A DNA stretch of 64,000 nt. Origin: Apostichopus japonicus. Taxonomy: Eukaryota; Echinodermata; Holothuroidea; Aspidochirotida; Stichopodidae. The stretch lies in assembly GCF_037975245.1 (NCBI RefSeq), contig NC_092568.1:2108001-2172000 (forward strand), in the 5' to 3' direction. The notes below the pieces were generated by a model, which saw only the letters and a list, made by a program, of their open reading frames with translations, had not been told where the DNA came from and made no database searches. Positions within the stretch are counted from its first letter, which is position 1; each line of letters opens with the position of its first letter. Shown in pieces: positions 26,201-41,200 of the stretch. Both the position numbers and the translations under genes were made by a program.

Positions 26201-29200
26201 TAGGCATACATGATCCTCTAAGAGGGATTCACCAATTTCTACTTTCCGTCTTTGTAGCTTAAAGAATACCAACTGAAGAAGGTTTATAAACCAATGTCTG
26301 CACAAAGATATACATATCCTGTCTTATCACCTCAAACTTGACCTTTAACTATGCTATTTAACACTACTTCTGGTAGTGAAATGGAAGACTTTTTTGTACA
26401 CCTCTTACTAAATTTTCTTTGTGTGTTAAATTGTTTTCTATTGTTTCAATGGTTAAAGTATCAATGAATGAGATGCATATACCTAGTTCCTGTTACGTGT
26501 TGAAGATCAATGGATGTATCTGGAAATGCAAACTCTCCATCCTCTCTGCTATCCTTTCCTTCATCCTGACCGTCTTCCTCTTCTCCTTCATCTTCTAATT
26601 CTTTCTCATCTTCTTCTAATTCATTCTCATCTTCTTCTTCTTCTACTTTCTCTTCTGTAGTCTTTGCTTCCTCCTCTTCTGCCTCCTGAGAATCATCACC
26701 GCTGACGTTCTCCATCTCATCTTTGGGTTTGCCCTCATTGGCTGCTTCTGTAGCAGAGAGATATAAATAATCAATTTGGAAATTTTTCTGTTTTGCTAAT
26801 TCCAACTCGAGTCAAAACTTAGCACCATAAGATGTCAATAAATGGCACCATGTGTACAAATGTGTTGCATGTTTTGTCTTTGTACTAGTTAACATAATCA
26901 AGCACCAGACTTGTCATTAGAGTAAACGAGTACAACAGCATGATCAGGACAAGTACAACCCCCTCCCACACCCCTCTACCTATCCCCTGGGTGTGAATAC
27001 AAGGCTCTAAGCACTAGTAAGAGTATTTCATGTAGCACTTGTATATATTACTAGATTTTCAAAATGCCTTGAGAGTAGAAGGTCAAATCCACTATTTACA
27101 AGGCAGACCTGCAGTATGATGTGCACATGCAAAGTCATGATCACACAATGGTTTATTCGTAGTAACCTTTAATATTGGTTAAATTCCTTTATCCGGTAAC
27201 TGGTGAAGGAAGGTAAAGGATGAATTACAGTGTGCCAGTGGGGTATGGGAGAGGGATTAGAGCTTGCAGAGGGACCTAAAGACAGAAGAAGGAGATAAGG
27301 AGAGACAAGAGCTTGGGATGGCAGAAGGCAATTGTGTGGAATGGAGGCAGGGAGTAATACCCTAATTGAAGGCAGAAAACCATTCTAAAGCAGCTCTTGC
27401 ACCATCCAAGATATTGGTTCCATATTCCCAAGGTCCTGTAATACTGTAAGACAAAGCATCCACTAAAGGGATCTTATATACTTGCACATGAAATAACTTA
27501 CCTTTTGTTTCTGCTATTTGTAAGTCTTTGATCTCTTCTTCAGGTTGAACCTCCGATTCTTCCTCCAAATTCAGTTCTTCTTCAAAATCACCCTACATTT
27601 TTGTTTTTTGCAAAATAACAACAAAATCAATTATTAAGCTCTTTGAATTATCCCTAAGCCTTTGGCATCACAAGTAATATAGATGGTGAATAAAACAATT
27701 TTCATTTTGAATATCTGTCCAGAGGCCCAACATCTACTAGACAGTATTAATAAATGGTAAAGTTTTGTACTACTTTGAACACACATATATAGGAAAGCGG
27801 ATGAACAAAATATTGATTCATGGCTGGAAATAAAACTAAAGTTATAGGTACAAGGTGAAGTTACTTTATACTGGTGGATTGCTATTTAACAGACATAACA
27901 ACCCATTTCATTCATTGAGGAAATTGACGATTTTGTTGGTTAGATCAAACCTAATAAATATTTTTATTTGAGCTAATTTTCAATTTTATGTTAAAGTTGA
28001 AAAGACTCACAACAGAACTAACTGTGAATGAAGACACATCCTCATCGGTACCGGCCCAGACTTTCCGCTCTCCTTTATGTCGCCAAACACAAGTATCTTC
28101 CACCTTTGTAGTGAAACAATAGAGAACAGTTCATCGTTGATTTATCTCTTTGTTTATTCTTACCCTGATTTTTCAAAATAATGCATACATTATATTCCAA
28201 AACAATTAATTTGAACTTACCTTAATTGACTTTTGTATAAATTAAAAAAAAATTTGCCCTGTCCCTCACAAACATTCTTCTACATATTTAGTACTCTGTT
28301 TAAGCTAAAAGCATGCTGGAATTGATGATAATTTTTATAATAAATTTTAAATCAAGGCAACTTGACACTACCTTACATTATATATTTCCCATTTTTAATT
28401 TTATTTTGGTAAACTTTAAGTTTTCTAAGTATAAGCTAATCTCTTTGGGTACAAATTTATTCACTTTAGATTAGATATGAAATAAGAAAGTACATAGAGA
28501 ATCAAGTTAACAATAACATTAAATCATAAAAAACCAATTTTATAAACTTGTTTGATAATTAACCCCAACTTAGCAGAAAACAATACATAAATAAAATTTG
28601 ATTTTCAAGGTATTAATAATTTCAATATATCATATAACAGCTTTGCTTTTACCATGATAGGGTATGTAAAGTACCAACCTTAAACAGAAATCCAAACCCC
28701 ATCATTAGCTGTACAGGTGGTAGGTAATTTTTCTTCCCTGTGATTCAATAATAAAGATAAGACTTTTGGCCATTCTTGATTTTTCACACACACACATATA
28801 TATACCCAAACAAGAGTTATATGCTCTGTGAATACTTCAAACTGTTTTATTATAGATGTAAAATATGTGGTATTTAATATCCTAAATTGAATAAACATGT
28901 TTCCCCTTCCCACAACATTCAAATTCATAAATAGTACAATGAAGCATATTCAAAGATATGAAGACTTTTAAATTGCAAACACAACCAGCTATGAATGATT
29001 TCAAAACATCCAAAATATACCATATGATTGCACTATTATAAAGTGCAATGACAATGGTTAACATAAGCTCTGGAGAGGTCGAATGTTTGAAGCAGTTTCA
29101 ATCGGAAATTTTATCAAACAACAAATACGAACAAAGAGTTGATTGTTTTTAAAAGACACATCAATTTTTTTTTTGGGACACTGAGCAAAATGATATGAAA

Positions 29201-32200
29201 TAAGATAGTTTGTAAATTACTATATAGCTTGCAGTCTGTGTTATATTTCAAGACTAACTAGACCTTGCAAAAAACCTGATTTAAAACTTACATAAAAATC
29301 ATAAAGTCATCCATAATACACATATTTGCCAAGTCCAGTTTATTGGGTGGGTGACCAATACGAGGACTACAAGAGCTCTGGTAACGTAAATGACTACTCT
29401 AAAAAAGGGAGGGACTAGATTATCTTACCTCTAATCATAAAACTACCAGTGGATAGGTATTCCCCTGTTGGAGCAGTTTTAGAAACCTACAAGAAAAATA
29501 AATCAACGGTCAATAAGAGAAGGATTCTCTCAATTTGATGGGATCCAGACTTTAGTTTCTATGAAACCATCATCATTTTCCGACTTTTCTTTACAAACAC
29601 ATCCACTCACAAGACACCGAATTTGCATCTTGTTGTTAAATTCAGGGGTGGATCCAGGGCGTTGAGATTGAGGGGATGTCGCTGTTGGGTTGTTGAAGTG
29701 GACTCCCACGAAGGGCTTCGTTTTAGTGGTCATCTTGGAGAAATTTACATTTTTGACTTTAAAATTGAGGCAATTCAGAGGTGTATTTTACACTATAAAT
29801 TAAGTCTATAATTATGTCTAAATGTACTATATTGCTAATGACTAATCACGCTCTGTTATTTAAAGGCACTGACTTCACATCATACTCATTTATTTGCCAA
29901 TATTAACTATACAATCAGCCAACAGGGACTTACTACACATCACAATGTGTCTTTTACAAACTGCATCAGGTTTTGTTTTTTTCTAATACCAGATGAGTAT
30001 TCATCCCCCAGGTACTTGTTATCACCTATTTCTCCCATGAGACACTAAAGCAAACCCACCATACGTAATCCCATTACCCGGTATTAGTAACTTACCTGAT
30101 CTGCATTCACCCACCAGGTACTTCCTATCACCTATTTCTCCCATGAAACACTAAAGCAAACCCAACATATGTAATCCCATTACCCAGTATTAGTAGCTTA
30201 CCTGATCTGCATTCACCCACCAGGTACTTGTTATCACCTATTTCTCCCATGAGACACTAAAGCAAACCCACCATATGTAATCCCATTACCCGGTATTAGT
30301 AACTTACCTGATCTGCATTCACCCACCAGGTACTTCCTATCACCTATTTCTCCCATGAAACACTAAAGCAAACCCAACATATGTAATCCCATTACCCAGT
30401 ATTAGTAGCTTACCTGATCTGCATTCACCCACCAGGCACTTTTTATCACCTATTTCTCCCATGATATGCTACACAAACCCACCATATGTAATCCCATTAC
30501 CCGGTATAAGTAACTTACCTGATCCACATTCACCTACCAGGCACTTGTTATTTCTCCCATGAAACACTAAAGGTAACCCACCATATGTAATCCCATTACC
30601 CGGTATAAGTAACTTAGCTGATCTGCATTCACCCACCAGGTACTTGTTATCACCTATTTTTCCCATGAAACACTAAAGCAAACCCAACATATGTAATCCC
30701 ATTACCCAGTATTAGTAGCTTACCTGATCTGCATTCACCCACCAGGCACTTTTTATCACCTATTTCTCCCATGATATGCTACACAAACCCACCATATGTA
30801 ATCCCATTACCCGGTATAAGTAACTTACCTGATCCACATTCACCTACCAGGCACTTGTTATTTCTCCCATGAAACACTAAAGGTAACCCACCATATGTAA
30901 TCCCATTACCCGGTATTAGTAACTTAGCTGATCTGCATTCACCCACCAGGTACTTGTTATCACCTATTTCTCCCATGAAACACTAAAGCAAACCCACCAT
31001 ATGTAATCCCATTAGCCAGTATAAGTAGCTTACCTGATCTGCATTCACCCACCAGGTACTTGTTATCACCTATTTCTCTCACGAAACACTAAAGCAAACC
31101 CACCATATGTAATCCCATTACCCAGTATTAGTAGCTTACCTGATCTGCATTCATCCACCAGGCACTTGTTATCACCTATTTCTCCCATGAAACACTAAAG
31201 CAAACCCACCGTATGTAATCCCATTACCCAGTATTAGTAGCTTACCTGATCTGCATTCACCCACCAGGCACTTGTTATCACCTCTTTCTCCCATGAAACA
31301 CTAAAGCAAACGCACCGTATGTAATCCCATTACCCAGTATTAGTAGCTTACCTGATCTGCATTCACCCACCAGGCACTTGTTATAACTTTGGCCTCCCAA
31401 GCAACACTAAAACAGACGGCCATAGCACCAGCTTCATTCAGTGTTTTTGGAGGGATGGGTCCACCTAAAAAGAGGTCAATAAACTTGGCACATGATTCAA
31501 GCTGACACTCTTGTGCAGTAACCTGTTTTGTTGTTTCTAAGTTTTGCACAAATTTGACAAAACTATATCTAAAATATAAAATCACTTGAATATATAAAAA
31601 TAGATAAATTGAACGTTTTGACTCTCATAAATATAAAGAAATAAACAGTTAATAAATAATACTTGGCCTCACCTGTATGATTTTTAATGATCACACTACT
31701 GGCTCCGTGGAGGTCGGCATGAACATAAATGTCTCCTATTAAAAAAGACCAAAAGAAACAACATTGAATGTCGTTCCTTACACTAAAATATAATATTTTC
31801 TGGTGATGTCTTCCTTCTGATTTGCCTCTTGAAAGTTAATGTATTACAATTCTTCCTTTTTACCATGTGATAATAATTCCTGCCATTTATGAAAATAAAA
31901 GTTTGTCAAAAAATAAACAACTTCTTTGCTGCGATAAATAATTAGATATTATTATGATTATGATGATTATACAGAATATCGTTATTATTGTTATTTTTAT
32001 TTTGCACCTAAAAGATATCTTTTATAAATTCTTACCTTGTAGAGATGTGTAAGACTTATGTTTAAATGTTTGATTAAATTTGTTATTCATTAGTCTGTTT
32101 CCATGGCGCCCTGACATCTGACTAGAAATATATATATGTTATACTCTACACTCACCTGGCCTCAGATATCTCTTGTAGACAATTTCATTCTGTTGTTTGT

Positions 32201-35200
32201 CCCGACCAGCGATTACCAGGAAATTCTCTGAGCTAATAAACCAGAAAAATTTCTCAAACCTGTTGCGGAGAAAATAAAACCAAAGGAAATGTCAAAATGA
32301 AGAAGATAATGTCAAACTAATAATGAAACATATGGTTATTAGATCAATTAAGTCGATATGGTTAACTATGGTTTACTATACTTGAACATGTCACACCAAT
32401 AAAGATGCACAAAAAAGGCACATTTATAAATATTTACCAGTAAGTTTTTCTTGTTTTGTTGATACTGGTCACTATGGCAACATCTTTCAGAGCTTGTTTT
32501 GTCTTCTTCTCAGCTGACTTGATAGCCTAATGAGAAATCAACAAACCATACTTGTCAAAGTTTTTAGCGTAATGATTTGTAAATTTATATCGCAATGGTA
32601 CAAACTTGAAAGGAGCATTGAAGAGGAATGCATGACATCAACCCGAAATCAAAAACACAAAAACTTCTACCAAATTTGTAGTACGTTGGTGCAATGGAAA
32701 CTATTTTTACCATCTTTTATTACATCACACCACAAATTCACAATTATCACTGAAATTTGTGATGGGTACTTTATGCTGACAATCTTCTCATAAGCAGGCG
32801 CGGCGGAACGGAAAAATTATTGGGGGCTAATGTGTGGAGACTATCTAAGCAGAGCGCCACCATCGGTTGGCGCGGAGAGTACAAGAAAATTTTGGGTTTT
32901 TTCAAACCCCCAGATGGCCGGAAACGGCACTTCCCGAGTGTTTTATGCTGCGAATACCTAGCCCTAGAATATGGGTCTCAAGCCTGCAATTTCTCAGATT
33001 GCACGTAAAAGCCTGTAAAAACATTGTAATTTGTATATTCGATGGTGTTTTAAGAGAGTACTGCTATTACTCGTAGAGTACTCGCAAAGACGTTTTTGAG
33101 TGTAGTAAGGGCAGTGGCGGAGCTAGGGGTATTGGTCAGGGGGGGCCAAGAATAGTCTGTAGGGGCGCTTTCGACACTATCTAAGCAGAGCGCCACCACA
33201 GGTTCGCGCGGAGCGGCCAGAAAATTTTTGAGTTAAGACTCTCCCTAGATTGCAGGAAATCACCCTTCCCGGGCCTTACTAATTTGCAGATAAACGGAGA
33301 ATAAATAGGTGTCGTCGCCATTTTGTCGGAAAATTACACCAACAGAATATGACAAATGTCAATAGGCATATGAGAGCGCAATAAAATAGTCAATAATCGC
33401 GAATAAGTAAAAAGTAGTGAAAAGCTGAAAAGGGCGCCAGCAGTCCATTTGAGTCCGTCAGGGGGGGGGGGGGCATCCGGCCCTGACTGTATATATGGAC
33501 GCTCCGCCACTATGTAAGGGGATGTTGGAGAACTGGCTGAAATGAGGCAAATCATTGGCCTAAGACGAAGTTGTATTACGCTTACCGGTACTCACACTAA
33601 CTTCTTCCACTTTTCACGGGGCGTGAAGACGCGGTTGGGGTGACAATGTGGTCTATAGCCAGGGGACGGGTCGAGGGTCCCCCAGCAATTACTAAAATTA
33701 TTACACCTATATAGTATACGTGTGCATCGGACAGATCGACAAGTATGCATTGAAAAATGGGCAGATGCACGTTTCAGAGCCTTGGTAAATATTGGGGGGG
33801 CTTATCATGCATTTGCCTCCTCAACTTTTTCATTGGGGGGGCTGAGCCCCCCAAGCCCCCCCGGTTCCGCCGCCACTGCTCATAAGCTCTCATTCCCTTC
33901 CATAGTTGTGTTTTTTCCCTCTTTTGTTATATAAAACAGCACAACACAACATCTCCTTTCCTACCACTTTGAATAACATGAATATGCATGAGTTAGGAGT
34001 AAATATTATTATCACAGGTAGGCATACATTCAAGGGTACATCCACAGAATGACAAAAGAACATATATCAGTCTCATATCTTCAAAAATAAAATAATTTTC
34101 TTTGGATATTTCTCAGCGAATATGTGGATAATTGGGTTGAACTGTATTTGCTACTGTAAGGCTAAAACTGAGCAGGAAAAACAACAAACAATTAAGTTTG
34201 ATTTTCATTTCACTACTCATGATTTGATGCATAGGCAAAACAACGATTGAAGAAACAAGAATAGGTCAAAGTTCAGACCTTAGTGGCAGCATCCTTTGTC
34301 TTTTGTTCCTTCTTCCTGGAGTGCTTTTTCATGTCAAAATATCTGGCAAAGGCACACAAAAAAATGTAAGAAAAAATATTTTGGGTAAAAATAATCTGGT
34401 TAACGAATAAAGCTTGCTGTGGGACATAAAAGGACCTGCAATTTATACAAAATGTTTTAACATTGATGTAGTCTCTATACATTACTGATGCAAAAGACAT
34501 TTCTCTGAAATAGCATATTTCACCACAATTTTCCACAATTAGAAAAGGAGATCAGGTATGCCACATTTGGAACCAAAAGTATTCATATGAATTACTGTAT
34601 AAATGTGACAATCCCTGTGCTTACAAAACTTGCGGAAAAAATGTCAGACAAATTAAACTAATAAATATATGAATCAATCAATCAATAAAATAAATCAATA
34701 AAGAAATGGAAAACTAGCTGGGAAATTAGAAACTTGAACAAAGTTTGACTAGAATGGGATTCACACTAGAGACCTCAGAATTAAGAAAGCTTTCTCTACA
34801 GTGGACAGGACTGCATGTCCTGAGATCACTGGATCGATTCAAATTCTAGCCCAAAATTCGTAGCTCTGTTTTTGAAAACAACAAAAATGAAGGTGCATAA
34901 ATGGTAAAAGAAAGGAGATTAAAATCCCATTATTCCCAAATTCAATGTGATACAGGACAAGAAAATGAAAAAGACAACTCACTTCCTGGCATTAGCATAA
35001 GCAGACAGCCCAAGATCAATGTCAATCATGATTGGTTTATCTTTCACCGCTGAGTCATTTGGATCACTCTCCTCCACATCAACTCCAGAATATGGATTCC
35101 TGTAGGAATGGGGAAAAAATTTAATATTATTTTTTATTGCAGCATATTCGTTTTCAGGTGTTGTTCTTCAATTCTTTTTTGACCAACCAAATCCTTAAAC

Positions 35201-38200
35201 TTAGGCAGGCAGTAGGCTCAAGTGGTTCAAACTTACACAAACTTCTTGATTCATAGAATTACTTTCATTACAGACTGTTTAATCCAAATCCTAGCGAATT
35301 TGAGACTAACATGTTTGTCGACATAATCACTGATTAACAAAACAGATTAAGTGGTTAACAATTGCACAAATTGAACAACTGGTTTGGAAATCAGAATCAT
35401 CTGAAAATTGACATATTTTTCTGTGTCATAGAAACACAAAATTAATCATCACTTGAATGATATTCAAATAAATAATGCAGTTTTCTATGCAACTCACTGT
35501 AACATAAGGGTCATGTGGTTCATCTCAAGCTTCAACGATTTAACCGCCTTAGCAACCAAATCTCCTTGCTTCTGCGCATCTTTGATAATCTCATCGATTT
35601 CCTTCCAATCGATCTGATTGGCTATTGCACTACGGACCACCCGTATTGCTTCATCAACCTGGAAGACAAAAAGTAACAGAAGGAAATTTCATAACTTCTT
35701 GAAATTTAAAAGGAAAGTAAAGGTTACCGTATTCTCAGAACAAGTGCCCACTCCATTCTCTCTTAGGGAAATTTTTTAACTTGATCAACATTACTTGCTT
35801 GAGTACATAGTTTAATTTAGGCTACATGGGATGAATTCTAAGAAATCTTGGAGAACAATAGGTCAGACAAGAGGGTGTGTTTCTATGATTAAAGGTTGGT
35901 GTGTCCAAGGACTCAGTTTCTTCTCACTTTCAATGATTGTAGAAACCATAATTACGACTAGCAATGGATTAACTTCTGATGTCTGATGTGAGGTCTGATG
36001 TGAGGTCAGATGAGAGGTCTGATGTTAGGTCTGATGAGTGGTCTGATATAAGGTCTGATAAGAGGTCTGATGAGGTCTGATGTGGGGTCTGATGAGAAGT
36101 CTGATGTGAGGTCTGATGAGAGGTCTGATGAGTGGTCTGATGAGAGGTCTGATGAGAGGTCTGATGAGAGGTCTGATGTGAGGTCTGATGTGAGGTCTGA
36201 TAAGAGGTCTGATGAGGCCTGATGTGGGGTCTGATGAGAGGTCTGATGAGTGGTCTGATGAGAAGTCTGATGTGAGGTCTGATGAGAGGTCTGATGATTG
36301 GTCTGATGAGAGGTCTGATGAGAAGTCTGATGAGTGGTCTGATGAGAGGTCTGACTAGCAGTCTGATGGGAGTCTCATGGGGTCTGATGAGAGGTCTGAT
36401 GAGTGGTCTGATGATTGGTCTGATGAGAGGTCTGATGATTGGTCTGATGAGAGGTCTGATGAGTGGTCTGATAAGAGGTCTGACTAGAGGTCTGACTAGC
36501 GGTCTGATGGGAGTCTCATGGGGTCTGATGAGAGGTCTGATGAGAGGTCTGATGAGAGGTCTGATGAGAGGTCTGATGTGAGGTCTGATGGGAAGTCTGC
36601 TTAGATGAGAGGTCTGATGAGAGGTGTGATGTGTAGTCTGATGTGAGGTCTGATGAGAGGGCTCATGAGAAGTGACCACTGTTTGACTGCATAGCATATT
36701 TATGATAATTCAGATGATCTTTATTAAAGCCAACATTATAACTATAAATACCACTCATTTATGTTTAGCTTAAATCTCACCAGTGGAAGATTCATTTCAA
36801 TGAGCTCCCCTTTCAAATGGTCTGCAGTCTACAAAAGAAGAGAGTTAAAGTAATTAAAGTGAATGTTTCGAAGAATGATGTCTATACTTACTCTTCATGT
36901 ATGGTTTTTAGTAGTATAATGTGAATACTTACTCTTCATGTATGTCATTTAGTAGTATAAGATTCATACTTACTCTTCACATATATCATTTAGTAGTATA
37001 AGATTCATACTTACCTCTTCATGTATGTCATTTAGTAGTATAAGATCCATACTTACTCTTTATTTATGTCATTAATAGTATACAAATAATAAATGGTTAT
37101 GAATGCAATAGTGCAAATATTTCATGAGTTGAAAGATGGAATGTTCCATTCAAGGAGGCGCAGCCGAGTTGAATGGAACAAATTACATCTTTCAACAAAT
37201 GAAATATTTGCACTATTGCACGAATGGAAACCATTCATTATTTGTTTTATACAACACCTTTGGATGTAAAATGCACTCATGCAACAGACTGTTTTGAACA
37301 AACAGGTTTCTCTGCTCTTTACCATTGAAAAAAGTGCTATCAAAAAAGTATAACACATGGTTCTTTTTCATAGGGTGCAATAGAGCGGATTTTGCACACA
37401 ATCGACGAGCAATTGACCAATCAAATGGCCGGAATATAATTAGGTGTTGTATAATATGAGATCCATACTTTCTCTTCATGTATTTCAATTAGTAGTATAA
37501 GATCAATACTTACTCTTCATGTATGTCATTTAGTAGTATAAGATCCATACTTACCCCTTCATGTATGTCATTTAGTAGTATAAGATCCATACTTACCCCT
37601 TCATGTATGTCATTTAGTAGTATAAGATCCATACTTTCTCTTCATGTATTTCAATTAGTAGTATAAGATCAATACTTACTCTTCATGTATGTCATTTAGT
37701 AGTATAAGATCCATACTTACTCTTCATGTATGTCATTTAGTAGTATAATGTGAATACTTACTCTTCAATAGTATGATGTGTATACTTACTTGAGACTGTT
37801 GAAGTGAGTTGATTCTCCTTTCCTGATCCTTCTTAACATTATCAAGTTTCTTCAGCACATCTTTTTCCTGTCATGAGTGAAAGAGTGAGGTTTGGGTGAA
37901 AAAATAACATCTCCTTTAAGAGTGGCCAGATTGACGAACAAATGCACACACTAATTTCTTTATCCAACAAAATATCACATTCTACAAACAATCATGTTTT
38001 CTAAGCAGTGTGAACAAAGGACAATATCTCTTTCTGTTGACTTATTGATTTATTCAAGAGCATCAGTGATGTCAATGCGTTATGTGGATATGAACAAGGA
38101 ATTTGATAAAACAATGCACTGTCCAGTATTTCTCAACCAAACGATAAAAACAAACACAGAAGGGGTTGTTTTAAATCATTTAATAAAAACATGTCAACAA

Positions 38201-41200
38201 CTGCTGTCGAAATGCTGTCACTCTTGGATTCCCCTTAGTGTTCAGGATTTTTACAAAGTTAACGCATAAAATACCTTCCGTGGAGGGTGGAGGGAATAAC
38301 TCTACAGGAAAGGTATTCAAGATCCAACAAGTTATGACAAGTTTTTTCGAATTTCAATTCCAAATCCTTCTCTGTGGAAAATTACAGAATGATTGTCTTA
38401 GGATAATTGCGCATGCAATACTTTCTTTTCTTTACAATAAACACACACAAAAAATGTAAAAACAAAAGCTAAGGTTCACTTTTTGAAAATGTACGAGCAT
38501 TTGTTTACCTGCTGTAAGGCTTTCATGTCCAACTTTTGTCCCTCTTGCTTGGAGAAGAATTCATCCAAACACTGGAACAAACAAACCAAGTACAAAACAG
38601 TAATTATTGCGGTTAGAAAGAGTTTCCAACAGTAGTCAACAGATGAGAGGTTCTCACTGGTAAGACATTCTAAAATTATTAGCTCACATATATGCTGTTG
38701 TGAAATCTATTATTCATTCAAAAGGTCACACTTACTTACATCTTACTTGGTTTATTAAATTGATAATTGGTAGAACAATCCAAGGTGAGTTCGAATAAAT
38801 CTTACCAAGAGTGTCCTTCTGTCTTTGACAAAGTATCTCAAGGCATTATGGGAGATTTGTTGATATTGTCATATATGACAATTTGTCAAATGGATATTGA
38901 AAAACAATGAGTGTCATTAGAACGTAGACCATATTTAAGTATGTACACTTGATAAATGTGCTTAAAAGTGTTTTTAACCAGAAACAACGTTAAGTATTGC
39001 CAGATAATCACAAGTGTTGCAATTATCTCAGTGATCCTAAATTGGGAACTTAATTTGGAAGTCAAAATTGGATGCCAATACTGAAGCAGAAACAAACCAA
39101 AAACCATATTTAAATTTACAGCTATGACACCATACTTGCTTGCGATTCACTTTTGATAAAGCCGACAATGAACTTCAAATGTTTATCTCAAAAGTGTACG
39201 TTGGAACTGAATACAAATTTGAACAGGGTTATTGAGAATGTATTCCACATTTGTATGTCAAACTAACTTTGCTCCTGGATTATAATTAGATGAGACATTC
39301 TCTTCCACCCATTGAATGTAACAAATATGGTATAAAATGATATGTGATGATGTAACAAAGAAAATCTGTATACTACCTCTGTAAAGGAAGGGAACTCCAG
39401 GTAAGGGCCTCCTTCAAATTGTTTGAAGAGAAAAGGATGGAACTCAAAAAATCTAAAAAAATTAATATGAGAAAAAAATAAAATAAATATGTAAGTATGA
39501 CTGCAACAGCAAGGATTATTTCACTTCATAGTTGCCAATCACCTTAATCAGAAATGTTGTTGGTACTATTAACAACTAGCAATTAATATGATCTACTGAG
39601 GAAGTACTTAGCCTTCAAAGCAGTTACTTACAGACAAATTCTACTGCAGCTAGAGAGAGTCATACAACACTGTCAGTTTTATCTCACGTTGGCAACCACT
39701 GCAGAATATGTTCGATCATTATAAAGATTGGTGTACTTTTTAAACAATGTCTCCTTTTTACCACAAGAAGTGTAAACGTAACTTGAAACCTTCAATTTTT
39801 GTTCTTTCCACTAATTATATATTTTTTATTATGCCTTGATTGCTTGTATCTTGCAATAAATACAGATCGTTTGATCTTACGTCAGTAATTCAGCAGCTTC
39901 TGTTTCTCCTTGAGAGGCTGATGGCTTCTTTTCCTTCCTTTGTATGATGTACCCCTAGAAATTAATATTAAATGAAACAAATCATAAGCAGATTACACAT
40001 TTAACAATATATTTTACCATCATGTGAGGGAAAAATCGTCCAAAATCCAGCCTTTCTCATACTGTCAATAACGTGTACATGAGAAAACTTATTTTCTGAT
40101 CACTTTCTCCTTGAATAAAACAAATAAAAAGGGGGACGATACTGATCAATAATGCAGGAAACAATACCTTAGAACTTTCCTGGCCCGATGATTGCAAATA
40201 TTGTTGTGCTTGGGTGAGCGCCTCCACTATACGTTGCGCATCTACGAAAAAGGAGGAAAACAAAGTTTCTTTTAGGATGAAATGAAATATCCAATATATA
40301 CTTGATTACAGTATCATGTCCAGAGAAATTGTTCAACAGGTTAATTCTGAAAATTCAAATATTTGAGAACTGACCTTTCTCAGAGTCGACATCTTTGCCC
40401 AAGGCTGCATTCGACGGAAAACCGACTGACAGAAGGCAATGTTCAATGAGAGCAGGACCAAACACTGACAAGAGAAAGAGGAAAGTGAATGTATTAAACT
40501 TAGACTCTTATGATTGACACAGTGATAATTACAAAGGCAACATGCTTATAGCACACCTATGAAAACTGAATATATGTACCTTTCAAACCCCCTCCCTGTA
40601 ATGTAGTAAAGATGAAGTAGTATACTGCCAGCTTTCTGTTATTAACTCTATAGACAGTACTGGGCGATAACGGACAGATTTGAAGATGAGAATATACTAC
40701 GTAGAGAATCATAACACACCTCTTTGTTCATTCTCTATTCGTACCCTTACCTAACACTGAAGGATATCACACTCCCCTATGCACCCCCCCCCCCCCCCCC
40801 TCAAAATATTCTTTTCATTTCTTCTTGTACAAAAAGGTGTAACCAACTGGCATATTAACCTTGCTAGTTTTAATAGTGACAAGAAAATCTGTTTCCAACC
40901 TCTTTTCATACACAAAATAACCAAGACCTATACACTTCTGCAGCCTATGAAAGTATTGTAGGCCTTGACCAAGTCTTTATCATAATTTGATTACATGCCA
41001 TTTTAATCTGACTAATGATTGGTAGGTTTTGATATTATTTCCAGAAATAGGGTCCATACCCAAGTCATTTAATGGATCACTGCATTGGGGTAACTAGTTA
41101 TGACTTGAGTAACTCAAGATCAAACGTGAAGTGACTCAAGTGACAATTTGGTCAACTATTATCCCATAAGACAGTGACTCGAGTCTAAGTCTTGACCAGA

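Noticed and set aside
26461-26805. Independent small acidic protein gene
   Set aside because: It is NEMF exon 24, with matching splice sites and a conserved end of the acidic region.
30469-30976. Two identical 65-codon frames ([18 protein letters not shown])
   Set aside because: They are out-of-frame translations of the 106-bp array, not genes.
29985-31351. CRISPR-like regular array
   Set aside because: There are no unique spacers between repeats, units are contiguous, and the context is an animal intron.
35969-36697. 242-codon open frame rich in Arg-Pro-Leu-Ile
   Set aside because: It is the translation of a 12-bp minisatellite inside a NEMF intron; both strands are open for the same reason.
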